5,470 nucleotides of DNA from an uncultured Isosphaeraceae bacterium (GTDB lineage Bacteria; Planctomycetota; Planctomycetia; Isosphaerales; Isosphaeraceae), in contig CALCIC010000239.1 in the NCBI GenBank assembly GCA_937907405.1, positions 1 through 5,470 of the forward strand. The letters are read 5' to 3'. Below the pieces are notes generated by a model that saw only the letters and a program-made list of their open reading frames with translations, was not told the DNA's origin and searched no databases. Positions 1 to 5,470 of the stretch are shown piece after piece; positions within the stretch are counted from its first letter, which is position 1; each line of letters begins with the position of its first letter. Both the position numbers and the translations under genes were made by a program.

Positions 1-279
1 ATCCTCATGACGAGTTTCGCCATGACCGCGGGAATGACGCCGCTGGCCCTTGGCTGGGGCGAGGGAGGCGAACAGTCCGCGCCGCTGGGGCGGGCCGTCG
101 TCGGCGGGCTGGTCGCCGCGACCTTCGCGACGCTCGTCGTGCTCCCGTCAATCTTCGCGATCGTTCAGGGGGGAGCCGGCCGAGACTCGGCGTCGGTGGA
201 CCCGGACGACCCCGAGAGCCGCTACTTCGACCACCCGAACCGGACCGCGGACCTTCGCGAAGAGGAGCGCGGATCGTGA
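1..279 (+). CDS. RND efflux pump inner-membrane permease, C-terminal fragment (5' end outside window)
   Basis: This is the last 92 codons of an RND-superfamily (AcrB/HAE1- or CzcA-like) permease, a proton-driven inner-membrane pump that passes substrates to an adaptor and an outer-membrane channel. The frame is open at the left edge, so the true start lies outside. The visible part holds the family's final two membrane segments. The first is the ILMTSFAMTAGMTPLAL segment, followed by the conserved GEGGEQSAPLGRAVVGG stretch. The last is hydrophobic and ends near VVLPSIFAIVQ. A charged tail of about 36 residues follows (DPDDPESRYFD and an Arg/Glu-rich end), expected to be cytoplasmic. The TGA stop at 277-279 sits 32 nt before the adaptor ATG and overlaps a possible GTG start at 276 (GTGA), which supports one operon. 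The RND family call is firm. Drug versus metal specificity cannot be judged from this fragment. Confidence 0.9.
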   Translation: MLMTSFAMTAGMTPLALGWGEGGEQSAPLGRAVVGGLVAATFATLVVLPSIFAIVQGGAGRDSASVDPDDPESRYFDHPNRTADLREEERGS

Positions 280-295
280 GGAGCCGTCAGCATCG

Positions 296-303
296 AAAGG
301 GAG
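296..303 (+). promoter_or_regulatory. Ribosome binding site for the adaptor gene
   Basis: AAAGGGAG lies 8 nt before the ATG at 312 and supports that start. A rival site, AGAGGAG at 261-267, lies 8 nt before a GTG at 276 in the same frame, so the longer form with 12 extra residues cannot be excluded. The ATG is preferred because it gives a signal peptide of ordinary length. Confidence 0.6.
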
Positions 304-311
304 CACCGACC

Positions 312-1640
312 ATGGGGACGAATCCTCGACGCTTCGGGACGGTTCTCACAGGCCTCGGCCTGCTCGCCCCCCTCAATGCGGGTTGCGGGGAGTCGACCGG
401 CGAGGTGCGCGCGAAGGGGCCCTCGGCCGGCCCCCCGCCGGTCGTCCGCGTCACCACGGTCGTCCCCGAAAGGACGACCCTCCGCCGGACGACGGAAGAG
501 CCGGGGCAGATCGAGGCGGCCGAGACGACGCCCCTCTACTCCAAGCTCGCCGGCTACGTCGAGGCCGTCGCGGTCGACATCGGCGACGAGGTCAAGAAGG
601 GGCAGACGCTGGCCGAGCTTCATGTGCCGGAGATCGAGGCGGACCTCAAGCACAAGCGGGCCCTGATCGAACAAGCCCAGGCCGAGAAGAAGCAAGCCGA
701 GGCGACCGTCGAAGTCTCCCACGCAGGCGTCGCGAGCGCCGAGGCGAAGGTCGCCGAGATCCGCGCCGGCGTCATCAGGACCGATTCGGACGTGGCCCGG
801 TGGCGATCGGAGTTCACCCGCGTCGAGCAACTGTTCCGCGAGCGGGCCCAGACCGGGACCCTCCTCGACGAGACCCGGAACAAGCTCAAGACGGCCGAGG
901 CCGCGCAAGAGGAGGTTAAAGCCCAGATCGACTCGGCCGAGGCCGCGCGAGCCGAAGCCAAGGCGCTTCTCGACAAGGCCGGGGCGGACGTCGAGGCCGC
1001 CGCGTCGCGCATCGAGGTCGCCCGCTTCGAGGCCGAGCGCGCCGAGGCGATGGCAGGGTACGCCAGGGTGCTCGCCCCCTTCGACGGCGTCGTGATCCGC
1101 CGGGGAGTCGATACCGGACACCTCACCACGCCCGGCGCGACCGGGGAACTGCTGTTCATCGTCGCGCGCTCGGACGTCGTCACCATCACCGTGGGCGTAC
1201 CCGAGATCGACGCTCCGTTCATCAACGCCGGCGATCCGGCGCGGGTCCGCCTCCAGGCGCTGGCGGGGAGGATCTTTGAAGGAGAGGTTACCCGCACCGC
1301 CTGGGCCCTCGACGCGGCGACCCGGACGTTACGCGTCGAGATCGACCTTCCCAACCCGGACAAGGTGCTTCGGCCGGGGCTTTACGCCTATGCGACGATC
1401 GTGGCCGAGGAGCGCAAGGACGTGCTGACCGCGCCCGCGACGGCCGTCGTCTCGGACGGGGGAAAATCCTACTGGGTGGCCGTCGTGGACGGACGGGCGC
1501 GGCGGAAGGAGGTCAAGCTGGGGCTGAGCGACGGCAAACGGGTCGAGATCGTCTCCGGCCTGAGCGGTTCCGAGGCGATCGTCGAGGCCAACGCCTCATC
1601 GCTCGCAGACGGTCAACCCGTCGAACGAAACAGCCCGTGA
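312..1640 (+). CDS. RND efflux periplasmic adaptor (membrane fusion protein, HlyD/AcrA family), probable lipoprotein
   Basis: The 442-residue adaptor would link the inner-membrane RND permease to the outer-membrane channel. Its N-terminus (RR at 6-7, hydrophobic stretch 9-21, Cys25) looks like a lipoprotein signal, though the box LNAGC has Asn at -3 instead of the usual Leu. A first lipoyl half-motif follows (about 78-104, SKLAGYVEAVAVDIGDEVKKG). Next is an Ala/Glu/Lys-rich coiled-coil hairpin, about 105-248. The second lipoyl half (about 249-285, VLAPFDGVVIRRGVDTG) comes next, then a beta-barrel with the family motif DAATRTLRVEIDLPN...LRPGLYA (about 290-362), and a membrane-proximal domain to the end. 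At the hairpin tip, R170, L174 and T181 match the spacing of the RLS channel-docking motif (R-x3-L-x6-S/T). The gene sits between the permease and the TolC-like channel on one strand. The start could instead be GTG 276, giving 454 residues. The family call is firm; the substrate is unknown. Confidence 0.93.
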   Translation: MGTNPRRFGTVLTGLGLLAPLNAGCGESTGEVRAKGPSAGPPPVVRVTTVVPERTTLRRTTEEPGQIEAAETTPLYSKLAGYVEAVAVDIGDEVKKGQTLAELHVPEIEADLKHKRALIEQAQAEKKQAEATVEVSHAGVASAEAKVAEIRAGVIRTDSDVARWRSEFTRVEQLFRERAQTGTLLDETRNKLKTAEAAQEEVKAQIDSAEAARAEAKALLDKAGADVEAAASRIEVARFEAERAEAMAGYARVLAPFDGVVIRRGVDTGHLTTPGATGELLFIVARSDVVTITVGVPEIDAPFINAGDPARVRLQALAGRIFEGEVTRTAWALDAATRTLRVEIDLPNPDKVLRPGLYAYATIVAEERKDVLTAPATAVVSDGGKSYWVAVVDGRARRKEVKLGLSDGKRVEIVSGLSGSEAIVEANASSLADGQPVERNSP

Positions 1641-1786
1641 GGGGCGTTCTCAGGCCGAAGAGTCGCCCCAATCGGCGAAATCCGACTCCCGATTCTGCTC
1701 GCTCGGACAATCGGATGATTCGGCCGGACCGCCACGAACGAAAAACAAGGAAGTCCGGGACCGCGAGGCCAGGGAGGGCCCTTCCA
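1641..1786 (+). other. Intercistronic leader between adaptor and channel genes
   Basis: These 146 nt stay open in the channel gene's frame back to a GTG at 1637 that overlaps the adaptor stop (GTGA). They nevertheless read as non-coding. Codons here often end in A or T (AGT, AAT, CGA, ACT, TCT, GCT, AAA, ACA) and AGG is frequent, unlike the G/C-ending codons after 1787. The translation is Arg/Pro/Ser-rich and would put about 50 residues ahead of the signal peptide. A weak 6-bp inverted repeat (AATCGG...CCGATT, about 1670-1695) is present. I see no convincing promoter or terminator. Confidence 0.5.
1771..1778 (+). promoter_or_regulatory. Ribosome binding site setting a TTG start for the channel gene
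   Basis: AGGGAGGG ends 8 nt before the in-frame TTG at 1787. It is the strongest Shine-Dalgarno match near any candidate start; the ATG at 1715 has none of note. It decides the start because translation from 1787 begins directly with a normal signal peptide. Short flanking GGCC repeats (1767-1770 and 1777-1780) could place part of it in a small hairpin loop, but that is weak. Confidence 0.6.
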
Positions 1787-3490
1787 TTGAGATTCAGGAC
1801 GCCAGCGAAGGTGCCCCGGTTCATCGGGCCGGCGATTGCGACCCTCATGCTCGGCGCCGCCGCGCCGTCGGATGAGCCCCCGGGCGCGCGCGTGCCCATT
1901 CGGTTCGAGGCGCGCGGCGAGCCGGTCGGGCCCGCGGTTACGCTCCCCCCGGCCCTCCCGGAGGGCGCGCCGCCGACCGAGCCATCGGCCCTGGCGACCC
2001 CCCCGGAGGAGGAACTCGGGGCGCCGCTGGTTCCGGATCAGGTCATCCAGCCGATCGACTTGCCCGGCGCGCTTCGCCTCGCGGGGGCGCGCGACCTGGA
2101 TATCGCGATCGCCCGCGAACGGGTCTTCGAGGCCCTTGGCGCGTTGCAGCAGGCGCGGGTGCTCTGGCTGCCGAGTCTCTATATCGGGCCGAACTGGATC
2201 CGACACGACGGCCAGGCCCAGATCGTTCAAGGGCAGGTGCAGTCGATCAGCAAGAGCTCGCTTTTCCTTGGCGGCACCGCCGCGGCGGGTTCAAGCGTCT
2301 CCGGCCCGATCCCGGCCGGCGGCCCGGCGCAGGTCTCGGGGCTGACGTCCATCCTCCGTTTCTCGGACGCCATCTTCGAGCCGCTTGCGGCGAGGCAGGT
2401 CGTGGACGCCCGCGAGGCCTCGATCCAGACCGCGACCAACGACGCCCTGCTCGGCCTTGGCGAAGCTTACCTGGACGTCCAGCAAGCGGCCGGACGACTG
2501 GCCATCGCTCGGGAGGCCGCCGCGAACGCCGCGAGTCTGACGAGCCTCACCACGTCCTATGCTCGGAGCGGATCAGGACTTGAAGCCGACGCGAGGCGCA
2601 GTCTCGCCGAGCGGGAGCGACAGCGGAAAAACGTCGAGCTCGCCGTGGGGGAGATCGAGATCGCGTCGGCCGAACTCGTCAGGCGCACCCGACTCGACCC
2701 CCGCCTGGTCGTCGCGCCGATCGAGCCCCCGGAGATGGTGCTCAGAATCGTTCCGGACGGCTGTTCGGTGGACGACCTGATCGTCACGGCCTTGAGGAAC
2801 CGGCCGGAACTGGTCGAGGCCCAGGCGCTCGTCGCGGCGACCCTCACCCGGTTGAAGCAAGCGAAGTTGCGGCCGTTCATCCCCAGCCTCGCGTTCCGCT
2901 ATTCGGGAGGCGGGTTCGGCGGCGGCGCCAACGCCTTCTTCGGCGATTTCAGCGCTCGGAGCGACGTCGACGTGAATCTCTACTGGGAACTTCAGAACCT
3001 GGGCTTCGCCGATCGAGCCATCGCCAAGCAGCGTGCCGCCCAGCAAAGGACGGCCCACCTTGGCTTTTTGAAGATTCAGGACCGCGTGGCGGCCGAGGTC
3101 GTCGGGGCCGAGAAGCAGCGGATCGCGGCGGCCCGACGAATGGCGGCCGCGAGCCGGGCCGTGCCCGAGGCCGAGGCGTCGCTGGCCCTCAACCTGACGA
3201 ACATCCGCCGAGGGGCCGGGCTTCCCGGAGCGACCCGCCCCATCGAGGTCCTCCAGCCGATTCAGGCCCTCGCCCAGGCCCGAATCGACTACCTCGACGC
3301 CGTTCTCGCCTACAACCGGAGCCAATTCCGCCTTCAACGCGCCCTGGGACGGCCCGCGACCCTTGAGCAAGGCGCGCCCTCGCCCGGAGGTCGCGCGGCC
3401 CAACCCCACGGCGGGGGTTCCAGCGAGAGTCAGCGGGTCGCCTCGGCGCCGCGGACCGCGCCGAGCGCGGCCCTAACCTCTCCGCGTTAG
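1787..3490 (+). CDS. TolC-like outer-membrane efflux channel protein
   Basis: This 567-residue protein is the likely outer-membrane exit duct of the pump. From the TTG start it has a signal peptide (RFRTPAKVPR, then a hydrophobic core 12-25, cleavage near AAAPS). A Pro/Ala/Glu-rich linker spans about 30-88. Two TolC/OEP-type repeats follow. Repeat one runs from PIDLPGALRLAGARDLDIAIARE (about 89) through LLGLGEAYLDVQQAAGRLAIARE (about 221-243) to the helix near 300. Repeat two runs from VDDLIVTALRNRPELVEAQ (about 328) to the helix IDYLDAVLAYNRSQFRLQRALG (about 500-521). Strand-like stretches lie near 130-200 and 366-400. No Cys follows the signal, so the lipidated NodT-like form is unlikely. 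The last 45 or so residues are low-complexity Gly/Ser/Pro/Ala. Longer starts at GTG 1637 (617 residues) and ATG 1715 are possible but less likely. The stop overlaps the convergent sulfatase stop. Confidence 0.9.
   Translation: MRFRTPAKVPRFIGPAIATLMLGAAAPSDEPPGARVPIRFEARGEPVGPAVTLPPALPEGAPPTEPSALATPPEEELGAPLVPDQVIQPIDLPGALRLAGARDLDIAIARERVFEALGALQQARVLWLPSLYIGPNWIRHDGQAQIVQGQVQSISKSSLFLGGTAAAGSSVSGPIPAGGPAQVSGLTSILRFSDAIFEPLAARQVVDAREASIQTATNDALLGLGEAYLDVQQAAGRLAIAREAAANAASLTSLTTSYARSGSGLEADARRSLAERERQRKNVELAVGEIEIASAELVRRTRLDPRLVVAPIEPPEMVLRIVPDGCSVDDLIVTALRNRPELVEAQALVAATLTRLKQAKLRPFIPSLAFRYSGGGFGGGANAFFGDFSARSDVDVNLYWELQNLGFADRAIAKQRAAQQRTAHLGFLKIQDRVAAEVVGAEKQRIAAARRMAAASRAVPEAEASLALNLTNIRRGAGLPGATRPIEVLQPIQALAQARIDYLDAVLAYNRSQFRLQRALGRPATLEQGAPSPGGRAAQPHGGGSSESQRVASAPRTAPSAALTSPR
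3442..3465 (-). terminator. GC-rich hairpin, possible 3' end signal for the sulfatase mRNA
   Basis: CTCGGCGC (3442-3449) and GCGCCGAG (3458-3465) form a perfect 8-bp stem with an 8-nt loop. It lies about 21 nt beyond the sulfatase stop on the minus strand and inside the last codons of the channel gene. No T-tract follows on either strand, so it is not a standard intrinsic terminator. Chance pairing in GC-rich coding DNA is a real alternative. Confidence 0.25.
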
Positions 3491-4914
3491 TTGACTCTCG
3501 CGCCCTCGCCGTACTGCTTCTCATACCATTCCTTGTACGGGTTGACCTTGGGGCCGACGGCGTCCTCGTTTTCGAGTCGGGGCAGAACGTCCCGCCACCA
3601 GGCGTCGTAATCCTTGCGGAGTCGGGCGACCACGTCGGGATGATCGGCCGCGACGTTCGTCTTCTGGCCGGGATCGGCCTGGAGGTCGTATAGCTCGGCG
3701 TCGTTCACGAGCGCGTAGCGTTCGTCGCGAATAGACATATTGACGTACTTGTTTGATTCGGCCTCCCCCTTCTTCCAGCGGCCGACGTGGGTGACGAGCG
3801 TCCGGTCGGGCCACTCGACCTTCTGGTCCTTGAAGAACGGGGCGAGGCTGCGGCCCTCGACCTGGCGGCCGACTTCGGGCGTCAGGTCGGCGCCGGCGAT
3901 CTGGGCGAGCGTGGGGAAGACGTCGATGTGGGCGGCGAGCGCCGAGACGTCCCGCCCTCCCTCGATCGCCGCGGGCCATCGCCAGAACGACGGGACGCGC
4001 GTGCCTCCCTCGTAGGGGGTCACCTTGCTCCCGCGCATCCCGGCGTTGAAGACCGGGACGCCGATGGTCCCGCCGTTGTCGGTCATGAAGATCACCAGCG
4101 TGTCGCGCTCGATCCCCCATTCCTTCAGCGCCGCCGTCAACCGGCCGAAGTTGTCGTCGATGTTCTCGATCATGCCGTAGAACCTGGCGACCTTCTCCGT
4201 CCCCTCGCCGGCGTGACGCTTGGCGTACTCTTCGGGGCATTGCAGGGGCGTGTGGGCCGCGTTCGGGGTGATGTAAGCGAAGAACGGGGCGTCGGTCTTG
4301 CGCCTGGCGTCGATCCACCTGAGCGCCTGGTTGAAGAACACGTCGGTGCAGTAGCCGTCGGTCTTCTCGAACACCCCGTTGTGGCGGACCGCCGGGCTGA
4401 AATAGGTGTTGCCGGGGGCGTCGCCGCAGCTCCCGGGGTAGCTTTGGCCGATCCCGCCTGCGCCGTGAATGTACGTCTCGTCGAACCCCCGGCGCTCGGG
4501 CTGATACGCTTCCTCGTCCCCCAGGTGCCACTTGCCGAAGATCCCGGTCGCGTAGCCGCTGGATTTGAGCACCTGCGCCAGGGTCGTCGCCTTCAGGCTC
4601 AGGCGCTCGCGCTCGTTGATCGTATGTGTGACTCCCGATTTGAACTCGTGCCGCCCCGTCAACAGCGCGGCGCGGGTCGGGGCGCAGGTCGGGCTGACGT
4701 GGAAGTTGGTGAACCGGACGCTCTGCTCCCGGAAGGCGTCGACGTGCGGCGTCTTGACGATCGGGTTGCCATGGCAGGAGAAGTCGCCGTACCCGACGTC
4801 GTCCGGCATGACGATGATGATGTTCGGCTTGGCCGGCGCGGCGGCCGAGACCGGCGCGCCGAGGCCGAGGATCGACAGGCTGATTCCGACCGCGAACAAC
4901 AAAGCTCGATACAT
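3487..4914 (-). CDS. Secreted sulfatase (Cys-type, arylsulfatase-like, alkaline phosphatase superfamily)
   Basis: The 475-residue protein should hydrolyse sulfate esters after export. A signal peptide (YRALLFAVGISLSILGLG, cleavage near VSA-AA) precedes the catalytic domain. The sulfatase signature PTCAPTRAALLTG carries Cys77, the residue converted to formylglycine by a maturation enzyme, and Arg81. Other active-site positions are visible: Asp38-Asp39 in MPDDVGYGD (metal), Lys128 and His130 in GKWHLGD, His221 in NAAHTP, Asp279-Asn280 in FMTDNGG, and Lys297 in GSKVTPYEGGTRVP. The C-terminal part has the common ELYDLQADPGQKTNVA segment. Length is normal for the family and no key residue is missing, so it should be active if matured. 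An extra TTG at 4917 would add one residue; ATG 4914 is preferred for its Shine-Dalgarno spacing. The natural substrate, possibly a sulfated polysaccharide, cannot be told. It is convergent with the channel gene and probably unrelated in function. Confidence 0.95.
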   Translation of the reverse strand: MYRALLFAVGISLSILGLGAPVSAAAPAKPNIIIVMPDDVGYGDFSCHGNPIVKTPHVDAFREQSVRFTNFHVSPTCAPTRAALLTGRHEFKSGVTHTINERERLSLKATTLAQVLKSSGYATGIFGKWHLGDEEAYQPERRGFDETYIHGAGGIGQSYPGSCGDAPGNTYFSPAVRHNGVFEKTDGYCTDVFFNQALRWIDARRKTDAPFFAYITPNAAHTPLQCPEEYAKRHAGEGTEKVARFYGMIENIDDNFGRLTAALKEWGIERDTLVIFMTDNGGTIGVPVFNAGMRGSKVTPYEGGTRVPSFWRWPAAIEGGRDVSALAAHIDVFPTLAQIAGADLTPEVGRQVEGRSLAPFFKDQKVEWPDRTLVTHVGRWKKGEAESNKYVNMSIRDERYALVNDAELYDLQADPGQKTNVAADHPDVVARLRKDYDAWWRDVLPRLENEDAVGPKVNPYKEWYEKQYGEGARVN

Positions 4915-4923
4915 CAACGCGCG

Positions 4924-4932
4924 CCTCCTCTT
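4924..4932 (-). promoter_or_regulatory. Ribosome binding site for the sulfatase gene
   Basis: On the minus strand AAGAGGAGG is followed by CGCGCG, TTG (4917) and ATG (4914). The spacing is 9 nt to the ATG and 6 nt to the TTG, which favours the ATG. No convincing promoter boxes could be read further upstream, between here and the terminator at 5069-5110. Confidence 0.7.
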
Positions 4933-5068
4933 GTTCGACGAATGCTAGGGCGAGGATTGTTCCGGGAGCCTCCCCCTCCCATCTCGAACTCAAGTCCGTT
5001 CGCGAGCCGAGGACCGACCACTCCAAACCCAGTTGCGAGAGAGTCCCCCTCTGGGGTGCGGCGGCTTG

Positions 5069-5110
5069 AAAAAGGGAGCGGACGCCCGGCGTGGTCGCCG
5101 GGCGTCCGTT
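5069..5110 (-). terminator. Intrinsic (Rho-independent) terminator of the DUF1559 gene
   Basis: Positions 5079-5091 and 5096-5108 form a perfect 13-bp GC-rich stem with a 4-nt loop; a wobble pair and an A-T pair extend it to 5077-5110. On the minus strand the stem is followed by CCC and then five T residues (5073-5069). It begins about 31 nt after the stop at 5142, so it terminates that gene and isolates the downstream sulfatase gene. There is no T-tract for the plus direction. Confidence 0.85.
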
Positions 5111-5141
5111 GTGAAGACCCTTGAGGATCGGTTCGGCTCGA

Positions 5142-5470
5142 TCAGTACGAGTCGGACGAGATGGTCTCGCCGTTGCCCCGGGTGCCGAGCGCCCACCAGG
5201 TCGGGTAGGAGATGGAGTCCTTGATGAACCGCACGCTGCCGTCCGCAAGCGCGACGTTCACCCCGCCGGAATGGTAGCTGTTGGACGACTGCATCTCGGC
5301 GTGGCCGGCCTGCGGGCAGCATCCGTACCGGCAGGCGCCCCACTTCGACCCGTTGGGCGTGATGACGGTGTTGAACATCGTGTTGCCCATCGATCCCTCA
5401 CCCCAGTGCTGGCCGCGGTCGTTGTTCCTGCTGGTCTTGAAGGCCGTGTCGCACAGCAGCATGTCGGCCT
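5142..5470 (-). CDS. DUF1559 domain protein (planctomycete pseudopilin-like family), C-terminal fragment
   Basis: This is the last 108 codons of a gene whose 5' end lies beyond the right edge. The frame is open to position 5470, and the Met at 5462 is internal. The fragment carries the hallmark C-terminal H-X9-DG motif (His, then SGGVNVALA, then DG) followed by SVRFIKDSI, typical of DUF1559 proteins. Full-length members usually start with a type IV pilin-like N-terminal cleavage/methylation segment, which would be outside the window. Planctomycetes carry many copies, and their exact role is not settled, though they are thought to be surface or secretion-related pseudopilins. A cluster of three Cys (CRYGCCP) lies about 20 residues before the motif and could form disulfides. 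The final residues WWALGTRGNGETISSDSY match the usual short tail. The gene ends just before a strong terminator. The family call is firm; function is not. Confidence 0.9.
   Translation of the reverse strand, partial: ADMLLCDTAFKTSRNNDRGQHWGEGSMGNTMFNTVITPNGSKWGACRYGCCPQAGHAEMQSSNSYHSGGVNVALADGSVRFIKDSISYPTWWALGTRGNGETISSDSY

Noticed and set aside
124..262. TTCGCGA repeated three times, one copy within the palindrome CTTCGCGAAG (253-262)
   Set aside because: Short, irregularly spaced, inside coding sequence, and built of common codons in a GC-rich genome; no sign of an operator.
222..1121. Open frame of 299 codons on the minus strand, antisense to the adaptor gene
   Set aside because: Leu/Gly/Arg/Asp-rich shadow of the real adaptor coding sequence, with no domain or conserved motif.
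3404..3421. Inverted repeat AACCCC...GGGGTT near the channel gene's 3' end
   Set aside because: Only 6 bp, no T-tract, and within coding sequence; likely chance.
3787..5124. Open frame of 445 codons on the plus strand, antisense to the sulfatase
   Set aside because: It mirrors a gene with complete sulfatase motifs. Its composition is the Arg/Gly/Val/Asp-rich pattern typical of antisense frames in GC-rich DNA, it runs through the terminator hairpin, and it has no recognisable domain.
3521..5248. Open frame of 575 codons on the minus strand in another frame of the sulfatase
   Set aside because: Extremely Arg-rich, crosses the intergenic terminator and the DUF1559 3' end, and is explained by GC-rich codon structure of the true sulfatase frame.
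1..5470. Search for a novel defence, mobile or biosynthetic system
   Set aside because: All coding space is explained by an RND efflux module, a sulfatase and a DUF1559 protein. No direct-repeat arrays, transposase, integrase, toxin-antitoxin pair or RNA gene could be recognised.

Overview
The window is very GC-rich, with G/C strongly preferred at third codon positions. It looks like a piece of a planctomycete chromosome, possibly from the Isosphaeraceae. The basis is the pairing of a DUF1559-type protein (C-terminal H-X9-DG motif) with a secreted Cys-type sulfatase, both greatly expanded in planctomycetes. This placement is inference, because no rRNA or marker gene is present.

Positions 1-3490 (+ strand) hold a tripartite RND efflux module in the order permease, periplasmic adaptor, outer-membrane channel. 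Only the last 92 codons of the inner-membrane permease are in view. Its stop lies just upstream of the adaptor gene (312-1640), a probable lipoprotein with lipoyl, long coiled-coil hairpin, beta-barrel and membrane-proximal regions. The TolC-like channel gene follows (TTG start at 1787, stop at 3490). Together the three would form an envelope-spanning pump with the hairpin tip docking on the channel. The exported substrate cannot be read from the sequence.

Positions 3487-4914 (- strand) encode an exported sulfatase with an intact formylglycine motif. It converges on the channel gene so tightly that the two stop codons overlap in the four bases TTAG, leaving no intergenic space. A GC-rich hairpin inside the end of the channel gene may serve as the sulfatase mRNA 3' end.

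Positions 4915-5141 are intergenic. They hold the sulfatase Shine-Dalgarno sequence and a strong intrinsic terminator serving the gene upstream on the same strand. Positions 5142-5470 (- strand) are the 3' end of a DUF1559 protein gene that continues past the window edge.

I found no mobile element, CRISPR array, RNA gene or evidence of an undescribed system. The points worth a second look are start-site choice, the stop-codon overlap and possible embedded terminator, and details of the adaptor protein.
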